Assembly (NCBI RefSeq): GCF_018263905.1
Contig: NZ_JAAFZU010000055.1
Span: 323,673-387,672 of the forward strand
DNA from: Loktanella sp. SALINAS62
Lineage (GTDB): Bacteria; Pseudomonadota; Alphaproteobacteria; Rhodobacterales; Rhodobacteraceae
Length of the DNA: 64,000 nucleotides
Reading direction: 5' to 3'
Translations under genes and position numbers: made by a program
Notes under the pieces: model-generated
Databases searched by the model: none
Told to the model about the DNA's origin: nothing
The model's input: only the letters and a program-made list of their open reading frames with translations
Shown: in pieces, positions 56,060 through 64,000 of the stretch
How positions within the stretch are numbered: the stretch's first letter is position 1
How the letters are laid out: each line of letters begins with the position of its first letter

Positions 56060-56620
56060 ATGGATATCGGTGAACGACTGCGGCAGTTGCGCGAACGTCA
56101 CGGTCTGTCCCAGCGCGAACTGGCCAGCCGCGCTGGACTGACGAACGGGACCATTTCCCTGATCGAAAAGAATCGCACATCGCCGTCGGTGGCATCGCTG
56201 AAATCACTGCTGGATGCCTTTCCGATTTCGATGGGCGATTTCTTTGCCCCACTCGAAGACGCGGCACCTGCGCGGCATTTCTACACGGCAGACCAGTTCA
56301 CCGAAATTGCACCGCAAGACGACGCGCCCGGTCCGCATGTTTCATTGCGGCAGCTGGGACGCGCGGCGGATCATGCCCTGCAGATCCTGCACGAAACCTA
56401 TCCCCCCGGCGCGGATACCGGACCCGAACCCCTGCAACACACCGGAGAAGAGGCCGGGATCGTCGTGCGCGGCGCGATAGAGGTCACGGTGGACGGCGTG
56501 TCGCAGGTTTTACAACCGGGCGACGGCTATCTGTTCGACAGCCGCCTGCCGCACAGGTTCCGCAACTGCGGCACGACAGAATGTGTCGTGATCAGCGCCT
56601 GCACACCGCCGACGTTCTAG
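56060..56620 (+). CDS. XRE-cupin transcriptional regulator (PuuR-like)
   Basis: A 186-residue regulator. The N-terminal Cro/C1-type helix-turn-helix is at residues 5-60 (GERLRQLRERHGLSQRELASRAGLTNGTISLIEKNRTSPSVASLKSLL). A C-terminal cupin follows (residues 110-180, EEAGIVVRGAIEVTVDGVSQVLQPGDGYLFDSRLPHRFRN). Its layout equals E. coli PuuR, which represses putrescine catabolism and responds to putrescine. Its location opposite gabT and next to an amine operon supports a polyamine-linked role. The ATG at 56060 begins the family N-terminus MDIGERLR. Its TAG stop shares a CTAG with the next gene's stop. Confidence 0.92.
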   Translation: MDIGERLRQLRERHGLSQRELASRAGLTNGTISLIEKNRTSPSVASLKSLLDAFPISMGDFFAPLEDAAPARHFYTADQFTEIAPQDDAPGPHVSLRQLGRAADHALQILHETYPPGADTGPEPLQHTGEEAGIVVRGAIEVTVDGVSQVLQPGDGYLFDSRLPHRFRNCGTTECVVISACTPPTF

Positions 56621-57210
56621 CGGCAGATGCGGGCCTGCGGGTCCAGTTTGACGTATTCGCGCGCGCGAATGGACACCAGATCGTCGTTCGGCACGAACTG
56701 CCATTCTTTCACGAACCGTTCCTTGATGCCGCCGCGCAGATATTTGGCGATCTGTTCATTGCCGACAAAGCCGCGATTGACGTTGGAACTGTGAAAACCG
56801 ATCCGCAGTTTCGGACCCAGACAGGCATTGGGCAGGGTTGTAAAGATGACGCAGGCCGACCGGCATGACCCACGGATTTCCACAGGACCACCCCACTGGC
56901 GCAGCATTTCGCGGTCCGCTTCGGCACTGATGATCTGGCCACCGCCGTCGCGCGCGATGACATAGACCTCTCCGTCGCGGGGGGCGGGCCGTCGGTCGGT
57001 GCAGAGCCCCAGATCACACAGCATACCCGTCAGCGCACCAGAGGTCTGGCCACGGCGCGCGACCCCGCTGGATTGTTCCGGCGAAGCGGCCACTTGCGTG
57101 TTCAGCGCGGCGACGTCCTCTGGGCTACAGGCGGACAAGACCGCGACACAGGTAAGTGCAGCGATCCGTACGAGGTTGGTACGGGTCAGGACACGATTGA
57201 AAAGCGACAT
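56617..57210 (-). CDS. Lipoprotein with a ClpP-like periplasmic domain, function unknown
   Basis: A 197-residue protein with a lipoprotein signal (lipobox LSAC, Cys28). A low-complexity linker is followed by VYVIARDGGGQIISAEADREMLRQWGGPVEIRGSCRSACVIFTTLPNACLGPKLRIGFHSSN in sequence. The pattern G-x-C-x-S-A-C then G-x-H resembles periplasmic ClpP/crotonase-like proteins (COG3904), in which the Ser and His would be catalytic. No function is established. The C-terminus is basic/aromatic with a final Cys. The ATG at 57210 was chosen because it starts the signal peptide. Confidence 0.82.
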   Translation of the reverse strand: MSLFNRVLTRTNLVRIAALTCVAVLSACSPEDVAALNTQVAASPEQSSGVARRGQTSGALTGMLCDLGLCTDRRPAPRDGEVYVIARDGGGQIISAEADREMLRQWGGPVEIRGSCRSACVIFTTLPNACLGPKLRIGFHSSNVNRGFVGNEQIAKYLRGGIKERFVKEWQFVPNDDLVSIRAREYVKLDPQARICR

Positions 57211-57257
57211 GACAAAGGCCTTTGACTGAAAAGCGGGGCGGCATTGCGCCGTCCCGT

Positions 57258-59150
57258 TCATGAGTCGACCATATCCCAAGCCACCGTGTATTCCGATAGC
57301 ACGCGGGCGATATCCTCTTTGGACGCGCCATCGCTGTCGATATGGGCGACCAGACCCAGCTTTTTATCTTCTGTCACCGATCCGACCCGCGCTGCGACAC
57401 CGCGTTCGGCCAATGCCGCATCATAGACGCGGGTGATCGCACGTTTGCGCAGGTCCGGCTTGAAAATCTTGCCGACTGCGGTTTTCGGCAGTTCGTCCAG
57501 AATTTCCAGATGCTTTGGAAATGCCGCGCGTTCATTAATCTTGTCACGCGCAAAGGTCATCAATTCCGCTTCGGTCACTTTGGCCCCGTCCACCAGTTCG
57601 ACATAGGCGCAGGGCAATTCGCCCGCATGGCTGTCGGGCTGGCCGATGGCACCACAGAACGCGACTGCGTCATGCCCCGCCAGTGCTTCTTCGATTTCGG
57701 CGGGGTCGATGTTGTGGCCGCCGCGAATGATCAGATCCTTTGCACGACCGGTGATCCAGACGTATCCATCCGCATCCACGCGTCCCAGATCGCCAGTCCG
57801 CAGGTATTCGGATTGGTCGGTTTCGCCTGCATAGAACAGGTTCTTGTTCTTGTCGGCTTCGGTATAGGTGTGTCCCTTGAACACGCCGGGGCTGGCCACG
57901 CAGATTTCACCAATTTCGTCGACACCGCATTCTTCATGCGTTTCGACCGACATGATCTTGACCTTGGTATAGGGGAAAGGAATGCCGATGGACCCGACCT
58001 TCTTTTCGCCAGCGGGCGGATTGATCGACACAAGACAGGTCGCTTCGGTCAGGCCGTAGCCTTCGCAGATCGTGATTCCGGCGGCTTCTTCGAAGCGGCG
58101 ATACAATTCCAGCGGCAGCGGCGCGGACCCACAGAACGCCAGTTTCAGCGACGAAATATCTGCGTCCACCTTGCGCTGCATCAGCGCGGACATCGCGGTG
58201 GGCACGGTGATCATGAACGTCACGCGGTAGCGTTCCACCAGTTTCCAGAAATTGTCGAAAACCCCGTCGCCACGGTAGCCCTGCGGCGTCGGGAATACGA
58301 CATGCGCCCCCGATCCAAGCGAGGCACCCAGCGATACGATGGCCGCAAAGACGTGAAACATCGGCAGCGGGCAGATCTGCACGTCGTTTTCGGTGAACAA
58401 CAGCCGCGCGCCCAGCCATGCGTTATAAACGATGCCCGAGTATCTGTGTTGTGCGACCTTTGGCATGCCGGTCGTCCCACCGGTGTGGAAATAGGCGGCA
58501 ATCCGGTCGGTCGGGCTATCCATGAACTGCAATTCGGTCGACTGGCGTGACACCGATTTGTCAAAGGCTGTGACCTTTGCTTTGTGTTCGACGGGGTTTT
58601 TGGGCCGGATCAGCGGCACGATCAGCTTTTTGGCACCGGTCAGGTAACGGTGCAGATCGACCTCGACCACGTGTTTGACGTTGGGGGCCAGCGCCACGGC
58701 GGCGGCGGCCTTTTGCGCGACATCGGTCTTTGGAAAGCTGCGCAGCGTCACCAGAACCTTTGCATCTGTTTCACGCAGGATCGCGGCGATCTGTTCGGGT
58801 TCCAGCAACGGGTTGATCGGGTTCACGATCCCCGCCACCTGCCCGCCCAGATAGGTCAGCACCGCTTCGGAACAGTTCGGCAGCATAAAGGCGACAACAT
58901 CACCTTCTTTGATACCCAGGCTGCGGAACAGGTTGGCCGTCTGAGTCACGCGATCCTTGAGTTGCGACCATGTAAATGTCTCTGCCGGGTCTTTGGGACC
59001 GGAAAACAGCTGGAACGTGACCGCCGGGCGGTCTGGGAATCGGGCGGCAGTCTGCGAAAGTTGGGCATAGGTCGTAACCGGCAGGTCACGGTCCCCCCAC
59101 GAGACTTCCTGTTCAATCGCATTGCGGTCCGCAAGTCCGGCATAACCCAT
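57258..59150 (-). CDS. Acyl-CoA synthetase (AMP-forming)
   Basis: A 630-residue ANL-superfamily ligase that activates a carboxylic acid through an adenylate and passes it to CoA. The phosphate loop is YFHTGGTTGMPKVAQH. LPLELYRRFEEAAGITICEGYGLTEAT (adenine pocket), YLRTGDLGRVDADGYVWITGRAKDLIIRGGHNIDP (hinge) and LPKTAVGKIFKPDLR (catalytic Lys) are all present. A region VEVDLHRYLTGAKKLIVPLIR before the phosphate loop is seen in fatty-acid-type members. The chain-length preference is unknown. The ATG at 59150 has GGGAGGGA upstream. Confidence 0.92.
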   Translation of the reverse strand: MGYAGLADRNAIEQEVSWGDRDLPVTTYAQLSQTAARFPDRPAVTFQLFSGPKDPAETFTWSQLKDRVTQTANLFRSLGIKEGDVVAFMLPNCSEAVLTYLGGQVAGIVNPINPLLEPEQIAAILRETDAKVLVTLRSFPKTDVAQKAAAAVALAPNVKHVVEVDLHRYLTGAKKLIVPLIRPKNPVEHKAKVTAFDKSVSRQSTELQFMDSPTDRIAAYFHTGGTTGMPKVAQHRYSGIVYNAWLGARLLFTENDVQICPLPMFHVFAAIVSLGASLGSGAHVVFPTPQGYRGDGVFDNFWKLVERYRVTFMITVPTAMSALMQRKVDADISSLKLAFCGSAPLPLELYRRFEEAAGITICEGYGLTEATCLVSINPPAGEKKVGSIGIPFPYTKVKIMSVETHEECGVDEIGEICVASPGVFKGHTYTEADKNKNLFYAGETDQSEYLRTGDLGRVDADGYVWITGRAKDLIIRGGHNIDPAEIEEALAGHDAVAFCGAIGQPDSHAGELPCAYVELVDGAKVTEAELMTFARDKINERAAFPKHLEILDELPKTAVGKIFKPDLRKRAITRVYDAALAERGVAARVGSVTEDKKLGLVAHIDSDGASKEDIARVLSEYTVAWDMVDS

Positions 59151-59260
59151 GGCTGTCCCTCCCAAGACGTCTTTACCGGCTGCCCGGTCATTTATTTTGC
59201 TGGCTTGGACGATGGACGCAGTTAGGGGGGCAGCGCAAGACTGACGCCGCGCCATTTCTG

Positions 59261-61054
59261 CTATTCGGCTGCCATGCCTTCGGTGAATTGCAACCGTGCG
59301 AGTCGGGCATAAAGCCCGTTTTCCATCACAAGGCTGTCGTGGGTGCCGGTTGCCACGATGCGGCCCCCGTCAAACACGACGATGCGATCAGCCTTTTTCA
59401 CCGTCGCCAGACGGTGCGCCACGATCAGCGTGGTGCGGCTGCGGGCCAGATCATCGACCGCCTGTTGCACCAGACGTTCGCTTTGCGCGTCCAGCGCGCT
59501 GGTGGCTTCGTCCAGCAACAGGATCGGTGCGTCGCGCAGGATTGCGCGCGCAATGGCGATTCGCTGTTTCTGCCCACCGGACAGCATCACACCACGTTCG
59601 CCCACATAGGAATCGTAACCTTCGGGCAAGGCGGTCAGGAAATCATGCGCGGCGGCGGCGCGTGCGGCGTCTTCGACCTCGGCGTCAGTGGCGTCGGGCC
59701 TGCCGAACCGGATGTTTTCACGCGCGGTATCGGCAAAAATCACCGGGTCCTGCGGCACCAGCGCCACCTGTGCGCGGAACGCGGCACGGGTCATGTCGCG
59801 CAGATCGACACCGTCCATCGTGATGGCGCCGTCGGTCGGATCGTAAAAGCGTTGCAACAGCTGAATGATCGTTGTCTTGCCCGCACCGGACGGACCGACC
59901 AGCGCGACTGTTTCACCCGGCTGCACATCCAGACTGACATGGTCCAGCGCCGCAATGCTGGGCCGCCCCGGATACCGGAATGTCACGTCATCGAACACGA
60001 TATGCCCGGTCCGCAGGTTCCCGACGGGTTTCGGATCAGCCGGGTCCTGCACCGCGTCACGCGATTCAAGCAGTTCGACCAGACGTTCGGTCGCCCCCGC
60101 CGCGCGTTGCAATTCGCCCCAGATTTCGGTCAGCGCGCCAACGGCCCCCGCGACCATCACGGAATAGATCACGAACTGCACCAATTCGCCCACGCTCATG
60201 ATACCGGTGCGCACGTCGCGCGCACCCATCCACAGCACGCCAACGATGCCCGCAAAGATCAGAAAGATTACGATGGCGGTCATCCATGCGCGCACGCCGA
60301 TCCGCCGCCGCGCCGCGATAAACGATTTTTCGGTCACATCCCAGAACGCATGACGACTGCGGGATTCGTGGGTGAATGCCTGAACGGTCTGCACGGACAA
60401 CAGCGCCTCTGACGCGGAACCAGAGCTTTGGGCGATCCAATCCTGATTTTCACGGCTCAGCACCCGCAAGCGCCGCCCCAGCAGCACGATGGGCACGATC
60501 ACGGCGGGCACCAACAACAGCACCATGCCCGTCAATTTGGCAGAGGTGAACATCATCAACACCAGACCGCCAAAGAAAATCAGCACGTTCCGCAGCGCCA
60601 CCGACACGGACGATCCGATCACCGATAGGATCAGCGTGGTGTCGGTCGTGATGCGGCTCAGCACTTCTCCGGTCATGATCTTTTCGAAAAATGCGGGCGA
60701 CATGCCGATCATGCGGTCAAACACCGCTACGCGAATATCGGCCACGACCCGTTCGCCCAGCCGCGTCACAAGGTAATATCGCAGTGCCGTTCCCAGTGCG
60801 AGCAGGACCGCAATCCCCATGGCGGCTGCAAAATAGCCGTCCAGCAATACCGCGGAAGAGGCATCAAAATTATCGACGACCCGCCTGACGGCCAGCGGCA
60901 ACACCAAGGATACGATCGCGGTCAGCACCAATGCCGCACCCGCCAGCGCCATCATCAACCGATACGGCCACAGGAACGGCAACAACTGCCGCAGCGCGCC
61001 CATGTTACGTGATTTTTCCCGCTCTGTCTCTGCGGTTTTGGGATGATCTGCCAT
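59261..61054 (-). CDS. ABC exporter, fused membrane and ATPase domains
   Basis: A 597-residue half-transporter of the MsbA/LmrA type. Six membrane helices occupy residues 20-320, from LLPFLWPYRLMMALAGAALVL. The nucleotide-binding domain has Walker A GPSGAGKTT, Q-loop VALVPQDPVIF, signature LSGGQKQR, Walker B ILLLDEATSALD and switch His in IVAHRLATV. Related proteins move lipids or drugs; the substrate is unknown. It lies 110 bases upstream of the acyl-CoA synthetase gene on the same strand, which weakly suggests a lipid link. Confidence 0.93.
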   Translation of the reverse strand: MADHPKTAETEREKSRNMGALRQLLPFLWPYRLMMALAGAALVLTAIVSLVLPLAVRRVVDNFDASSAVLLDGYFAAAMGIAVLLALGTALRYYLVTRLGERVVADIRVAVFDRMIGMSPAFFEKIMTGEVLSRITTDTTLILSVIGSSVSVALRNVLIFFGGLVLMMFTSAKLTGMVLLLVPAVIVPIVLLGRRLRVLSRENQDWIAQSSGSASEALLSVQTVQAFTHESRSRHAFWDVTEKSFIAARRRIGVRAWMTAIVIFLIFAGIVGVLWMGARDVRTGIMSVGELVQFVIYSVMVAGAVGALTEIWGELQRAAGATERLVELLESRDAVQDPADPKPVGNLRTGHIVFDDVTFRYPGRPSIAALDHVSLDVQPGETVALVGPSGAGKTTIIQLLQRFYDPTDGAITMDGVDLRDMTRAAFRAQVALVPQDPVIFADTARENIRFGRPDATDAEVEDAARAAAAHDFLTALPEGYDSYVGERGVMLSGGQKQRIAIARAILRDAPILLLDEATSALDAQSERLVQQAVDDLARSRTTLIVAHRLATVKKADRIVVFDGGRIVATGTHDSLVMENGLYARLARLQFTEGMAAE

Positions 61055-61150
61055 GTCTTAGGTCCCCTTGCCCGAAAGCACATAAAAGGATGGGCAACAG
61101 GACACAAGCGACGACGGCTGCGACCATAGGACAGGCTGTATCGGAAAAGC

Positions 61151-61224
61151 TGGAGCGGGCGACGGGAATCGAACCCGTGTCATCAGCTTGGAAGGCTGAG
61201 GTCTTACCATTACACAACGCCCGC
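61151..61224 (-). tRNA. tRNA-Gly (anticodon TCC)
   Basis: 74 bases on the minus strand with encoded CCA. Acceptor GCGGGCG/CGCCCGC (the same as the tRNA-Gly(GCC) genes), anticodon loop CTTCCAA with TCC, T-arm CGGG-TTCGATT-CCCG. Confidence 0.97.
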
Positions 61225-61361
61225 TTTGCGCTGTACGAACTCTATATCGTGGCCGCGACTGACAGTGCAAGCCCGTCCCGGGTCATAAAATCGCCCGATT
61301 AGGTGATTACCGCTTGGTAAAGGCCCGCAAGACCACTGGGCGAATGACACGTAGGTAGACC

Positions 61362-61886
61362 ATGAAAAACGCCCTTCGGACCCTGATCTGCGGTCTTGTG
61401 CTGGCCCCGGGCCTGTTGCTTGCCCAAACTGCGACGCAGGCCTGTGATGTGAACGACGAAATCTTTACCATTCAGGATCAGGGCATCCTTCCGCCACAGA
61501 TCTATTTTGAAAACCTTTCCGGCGCATGGGATTCGAGTCAGGTGGATATCTGCTTTGTGAACCAGTCATTCCGCGACGTTCATTTGCGTTACCTGAACCC
61601 CACTGGAAACAAGGTTTATACGCCCAACATTCCCAGGGGGCAGACCTCTGCGATCCTGCTGGACAAGGCGCCGTCCGAAATCCGTGCGGTCGATGTGGAA
61701 GACGTCACCACAACGACAAGCTATGCGTGCGGCACAGAAGAGGTTCGGGTCTGCTATTGGTTCTGGTGCACATGGGAAACGCGAACGGTCTATTGTGAAG
61801 AAACGACGACCGAACAAGTCGAAACCGTTTACACCGATATGCGTCCGGGACGGCTGATTCAGGGGCCGGTCAATCTGAGCTATTGA
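61362..61886 (+). CDS. Secreted Cys-rich protein of unknown function
   Basis: A 174-residue protein I do not recognise. A signal peptide (LICGLVLAPGLLLAQTATQA) ends at about residue 27. The mature part begins with Cys28. It contains DICFVNQ, then a Cys/Trp/Thr-rich segment (SYACGTEEVRVCYWFWCTWETRTVYCEETTTEQ) with clustered Cys that probably form disulfides in the periplasm. No domain hit comes to mind. The last seven bases overlap the YedK/HMCES gene tail to tail. Confidence 0.78.
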   Translation: MKNALRTLICGLVLAPGLLLAQTATQACDVNDEIFTIQDQGILPPQIYFENLSGAWDSSQVDICFVNQSFRDVHLRYLNPTGNKVYTPNIPRGQTSAILLDKAPSEIRAVDVEDVTTTTSYACGTEEVRVCYWFWCTWETRTVYCEETTTEQVETVYTDMRPGRLIQGPVNLSY

Positions 61887-62560
61887 TCGTGCGCGTCCGG
61901 ATCGATGGGCACAATCAGGTCCGGACCGCTGGCACGGTTTGAATTGACCGCCGTGCCAACCCGCGTGAAATGCAGCGCATCATCCGCAACCTGTGTCATC
62001 AACGTCGCGGCACCGTGCCCCTGTTCGCCCAACCATTTGCCCCAGTCGCCCGGTGACAGGATCACGGGCAGCCGGTGGTGGATCGGTTCCATCGCGGCGT
62101 TCGCGGCACAGGTCACAATGGCGCAGGTGGCCATCGCGGACCCGTCGCGGTCCCAGTCCTGCCAGATGCCCGCAAACGCCATCGGGGCCGCATCAGCGCG
62201 CGTGATATACCACGGCAATGGCTTTTCGCCCGCGATCCGTTTCCATTCATAAAACCCCGATGCGACGATCAGACAGCGCCGCGTCCGGGCCGCCTGCCGG
62301 AATGCGGGTTTGGTGGCGATGGTTTCCGACCGCGCATTGATCAGCAACGGACCATCCGTCGGGCTGTCGTACCAATGGGGGATGAACCCCCACCGCATCG
62401 GGCGCAACCGCCGCAGGCCATCGTCACTGGTGACGGTATGCACCTGCACCGTAGGGCAGACGTTGTAATTCGGCACGTCTGGCAGATCGTTCGACGCCAC
62501 CGCGTCAAAGACCTGCGCCATCGCCGCGTGGGGCAGTGTTATGGCCATGCGTCCGCACAT
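61880..62560 (-). CDS. yedK: SOS-response-associated peptidase, HMCES/YedK family
   Basis: A 226-residue SRAP-domain protein that links covalently to abasic sites in single-stranded DNA and shields them. The catalytic Cys2 is exposed after Met removal (MCGRM). Other active residues are Asn75 (NARSET), Glu105 (GFYEWK) and His161/162 (PIHHRLPVIL). YNVCPTVQVHTV and MRWGFIPHW are family hallmarks. All key residues are intact and the length is typical. Confidence 0.95.
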   Translation of the reverse strand: MCGRMAITLPHAAMAQVFDAVASNDLPDVPNYNVCPTVQVHTVTSDDGLRRLRPMRWGFIPHWYDSPTDGPLLINARSETIATKPAFRQAARTRRCLIVASGFYEWKRIAGEKPLPWYITRADAAPMAFAGIWQDWDRDGSAMATCAIVTCAANAAMEPIHHRLPVILSPGDWGKWLGEQGHGAATLMTQVADDALHFTRVGTAVNSNRASGPDLIVPIDPDAHDQ

Positions 62561-62641
62561 GGCAAAACGCTAGGACATCCGACGCGCACTGACCAGCCGG
62601 TGCATACAGACAACAGGGTCACGGTCTTTTCTCCGTCACAG

Positions 62642-62674
62642 TAAACGCAAACGCCCCGGCCAATGACCGGGGCG
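62642..62674 (-). terminator. Terminator after the 5'-nucleotidase gene
   Basis: CGCCCCGG / CCGGGGCG with a seven-base loop, 28 bases past the 5'-nucleotidase stop, followed on the minus strand by TTTGCGTTTAC. A plausible Rho-independent terminator with an imperfect U-tract. Confidence 0.6.
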
Positions 62675-62701
62675 CAGCATCCGTCCAGATGGATCAGCGC
62701 A

Positions 62702-64000
62702 TCAGTTCATCGTGATGCGGCCATCGGTATAGGGTGTATAGGTGCCACCCAGATTGGCGATGTATTCAGCCACCACGTCAGCCACGTCCGGCCCGAAATC
62801 ATAGGCGTCTTCGGCATTCTGGAACATCGTGTAGCCGTCACCACCGTTGCGGACAAAGTTGTTGCTGACCAAACCATAGGTCTGCGACGGATCGATGGCC
62901 GCGCCGCCAACCATCACGTTCGACACGCGGCTGCCGACTTCGGCTGTTGGATCAACCTCGAATGTCATGCCCGCGACCTGCGGAAAACGACCACTGCCGT
63001 CTGCAATCTGGCTGACGCCGTTTTCCAGTGCTTCCATCAATTGTTCGCCCGTCACCCGGAAGGTGGACAACGTGTTCTGGAACGGCAGCACGGTCAGCAC
63101 TTCACCCTTGGTGATTTCGCCTGCGTCGATACTGGCCCGGATACCGCCAGAGTTGGTAAATGCCACGGCGATGCCCTGATCCTGCACACGGTCCAGCATC
63201 GCATCGGCAATCAGATTGCCGCCCGAACATTCCATCGCACGGCAAACATCGCGGTTGCCTTCGATTGCGTCGGTCGTCTCACCGACGACTTCGTTGCGGA
63301 TTTCCTCCAACGGCTGGGCCAGTTCCGCGATCCGGTCGACGGTGGCCGTATCTTCGGTGACGCCGCCATCCATCAGGATGGGCTGACCGGCGGCTTCCGT
63401 AATCACCCCGTCGTCGTCAAAGGTGACATTCAGTTCGCCCAGGAATTTACCGTAGGCATAGGCCTGCACGATCGCAGTCCCGTTCACCATCGTCGGATAA
63501 GGCCCCTTTGCCCCGTCCATATTGCCCAGCAGGCTGTTGTCATGACCGCCGACGATCACATCGACACCAGTGGTGTTGGCCGCGACATCCTGATCGATGC
63601 CATAACCGGAATGCGACAGCACGATAATCTTGTTCACGCCATCGGCCGTCAGCGCATCAACCTGCGCCTGCACCGCATCGGCAGGCTGGGTAAAGATGAT
63701 ATTTCCACCGGGGTTGGACAATTCACCGGTATTTTCAGGGGTCAGGCCGATCAGGCCAATCCGTTCGCCACCGCGTTCGATGACTGTGGATTTCATGATC
63801 TTGTCGGACAGCAAGTCTTCGCCGCTGACATCGGCGTTCGACATCAGGACGGGGAATTCGACCGCATCGATAAAGGCGGCCAGCACTTCGGGGCCGTCGT
63901 CGAATTCGTGGTTGCCCACGGTCATCGCGTCGTAACCCAGCTTGTTCATGAATTCTGCGGTCATCTCGCCCTTATACAGGGTATAGAACAACGTGCCCTG
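62702..64000 (-). CDS. 5'-nucleotidase/metallophosphoesterase, 5' end cut by the window
   Basis: The frame stays open to the window edge, so the N-terminus (signal peptide and first metal motifs) is missing. About 433 residues are visible. The metallophosphoesterase motif GNHEFDDGPEVLA is near the visible start, followed by VLSHSGYGIDQDVA and IVGGHDN. The C-terminal 5'-nucleotidase domain contains GNLIADAMLD, ITKGEVLTVLPFQNTLSTFRVTGEQL and SNNFVRNGGDGYTMF. Such UshA-like enzymes dephosphorylate extracellular nucleotides in the periplasm. A TTG within the window could be read as a start but lies inside the conserved domain. Confidence 0.93.
   Translation of the reverse strand, partial: QGTLFYTLYKGEMTAEFMNKLGYDAMTVGNHEFDDGPEVLAAFIDAVEFPVLMSNADVSGEDLLSDKIMKSTVIERGGERIGLIGLTPENTGELSNPGGNIIFTQPADAVQAQVDALTADGVNKIIVLSHSGYGIDQDVAANTTGVDVIVGGHDNSLLGNMDGAKGPYPTMVNGTAIVQAYAYGKFLGELNVTFDDDGVITEAAGQPILMDGGVTEDTATVDRIAELAQPLEEIRNEVVGETTDAIEGNRDVCRAMECSGGNLIADAMLDRVQDQGIAVAFTNSGGIRASIDAGEITKGEVLTVLPFQNTLSTFRVTGEQLMEALENGVSQIADGSGRFPQVAGMTFEVDPTAEVGSRVSNVMVGGAAIDPSQTYGLVSNNFVRNGGDGYTMFQNAEDAYDFGPDVADVVAEYIANLGGTYTPYTDGRITMN

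Noticed and set aside
63630-63991. TTG at 63991 as the start of the 5'-nucleotidase
   Set aside because: It lies just before the GNHEFD metal motif, so most of the N-terminal catalytic domain would be missing. The gene is cut by the window edge.

Overview
The window reads as a chromosomal segment of an alphaproteobacterium of the family Rhodobacteraceae (Roseobacter group or a close relative). The basis is high GC, a complete division and cell-wall (dcw) cluster with an alphaproteobacterial long-linker FtsZ, two DUF2484 genes between murB and murC, a DUF1127 gene followed by a CCTCCTCCC hairpin array of the kind described as CcsR/cuckoo RNAs in Rhodobacter sphaeroides, and clustered GANTC (CcrM-type) sites in cell-cycle promoters. 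The exact genus cannot be read from the sequence.

Layout. 0.2-22.3 kb: dcw cluster on the minus strand, read from mraZ (22.3 kb) down to ftsZ (0.2 kb): mraZ, rsmH, ftsL, ftsI, murE, murF, mraY, murD, ftsW, murG, murC, an AT-rich 500-codon gene of unknown function, two DUF2484 genes, murB, ddl, ftsQ, ftsA, ftsZ. A plus-strand flavoprotein gene is wedged between murD and ftsW. 22.3-23.0 kb: a gene-free region with two perfect inverted DnaA boxes and six GANTC sites. 23.0-24.5 kb: mrp/apbC and a ccaF1-like DUF1127 gene. 24.50-24.97 kb: eleven tandem hairpins, each carrying CCTCCTCCC, the last being the terminator. 25.0-33.3 kb: Lrp/LysE divergent pair, uvrD/pcrA, an FMN alpha-hydroxy-acid dehydrogenase, pyruvate carboxylase. 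33.4-33.6 kb: two identical tRNA-Gly(GCC). 33.6-41.1 kb: histidine genes split into hisBH (plus, coupled to a glutaminase) and hisA, hisF, hisE (minus, interleaved with plus-strand genes). 41.2-42.5 kb: zinc-ribbon protein, rlmB, tRNA-Tyr. 43.6-46.9 kb: degP-type protease with a two-component system. 47.0-56.6 kb: a compact group of uncharacterised amine/amide metabolism (PcaB-like lyase, C45 Ntn-hydrolase, ATP-grasp ligase, 929-residue basic amino acid decarboxylase, nitrilase-family amidohydrolase, GABA-type transaminase, PuuR-like regulator). 56.6-64.0 kb: lipoprotein, acyl-CoA synthetase, ABC exporter, tRNA-Gly(TCC), secreted Cys-rich protein, HMCES/YedK, and a 5'-nucleotidase running off the end.

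How it works together. The first third makes lipid-II precursors and the divisome; the DnaA and GANTC sites suggest its two main control regions are tied to the replication cycle. The ccaF1-hairpin transcript is predicted to release many small RNAs whose loops copy the anti-Shine-Dalgarno sequence; eleven copies is far above the four known in R. sphaeroides, and it is the most notable element here. The second most interesting element is the decarboxylase-ligase-amidohydrolase cluster, whose gene content suggests amino acid decarboxylation, amide formation and cleavage, and transamination, under a PuuR-type regulator. That pathway is inferred and no substrate can be assigned from sequence.
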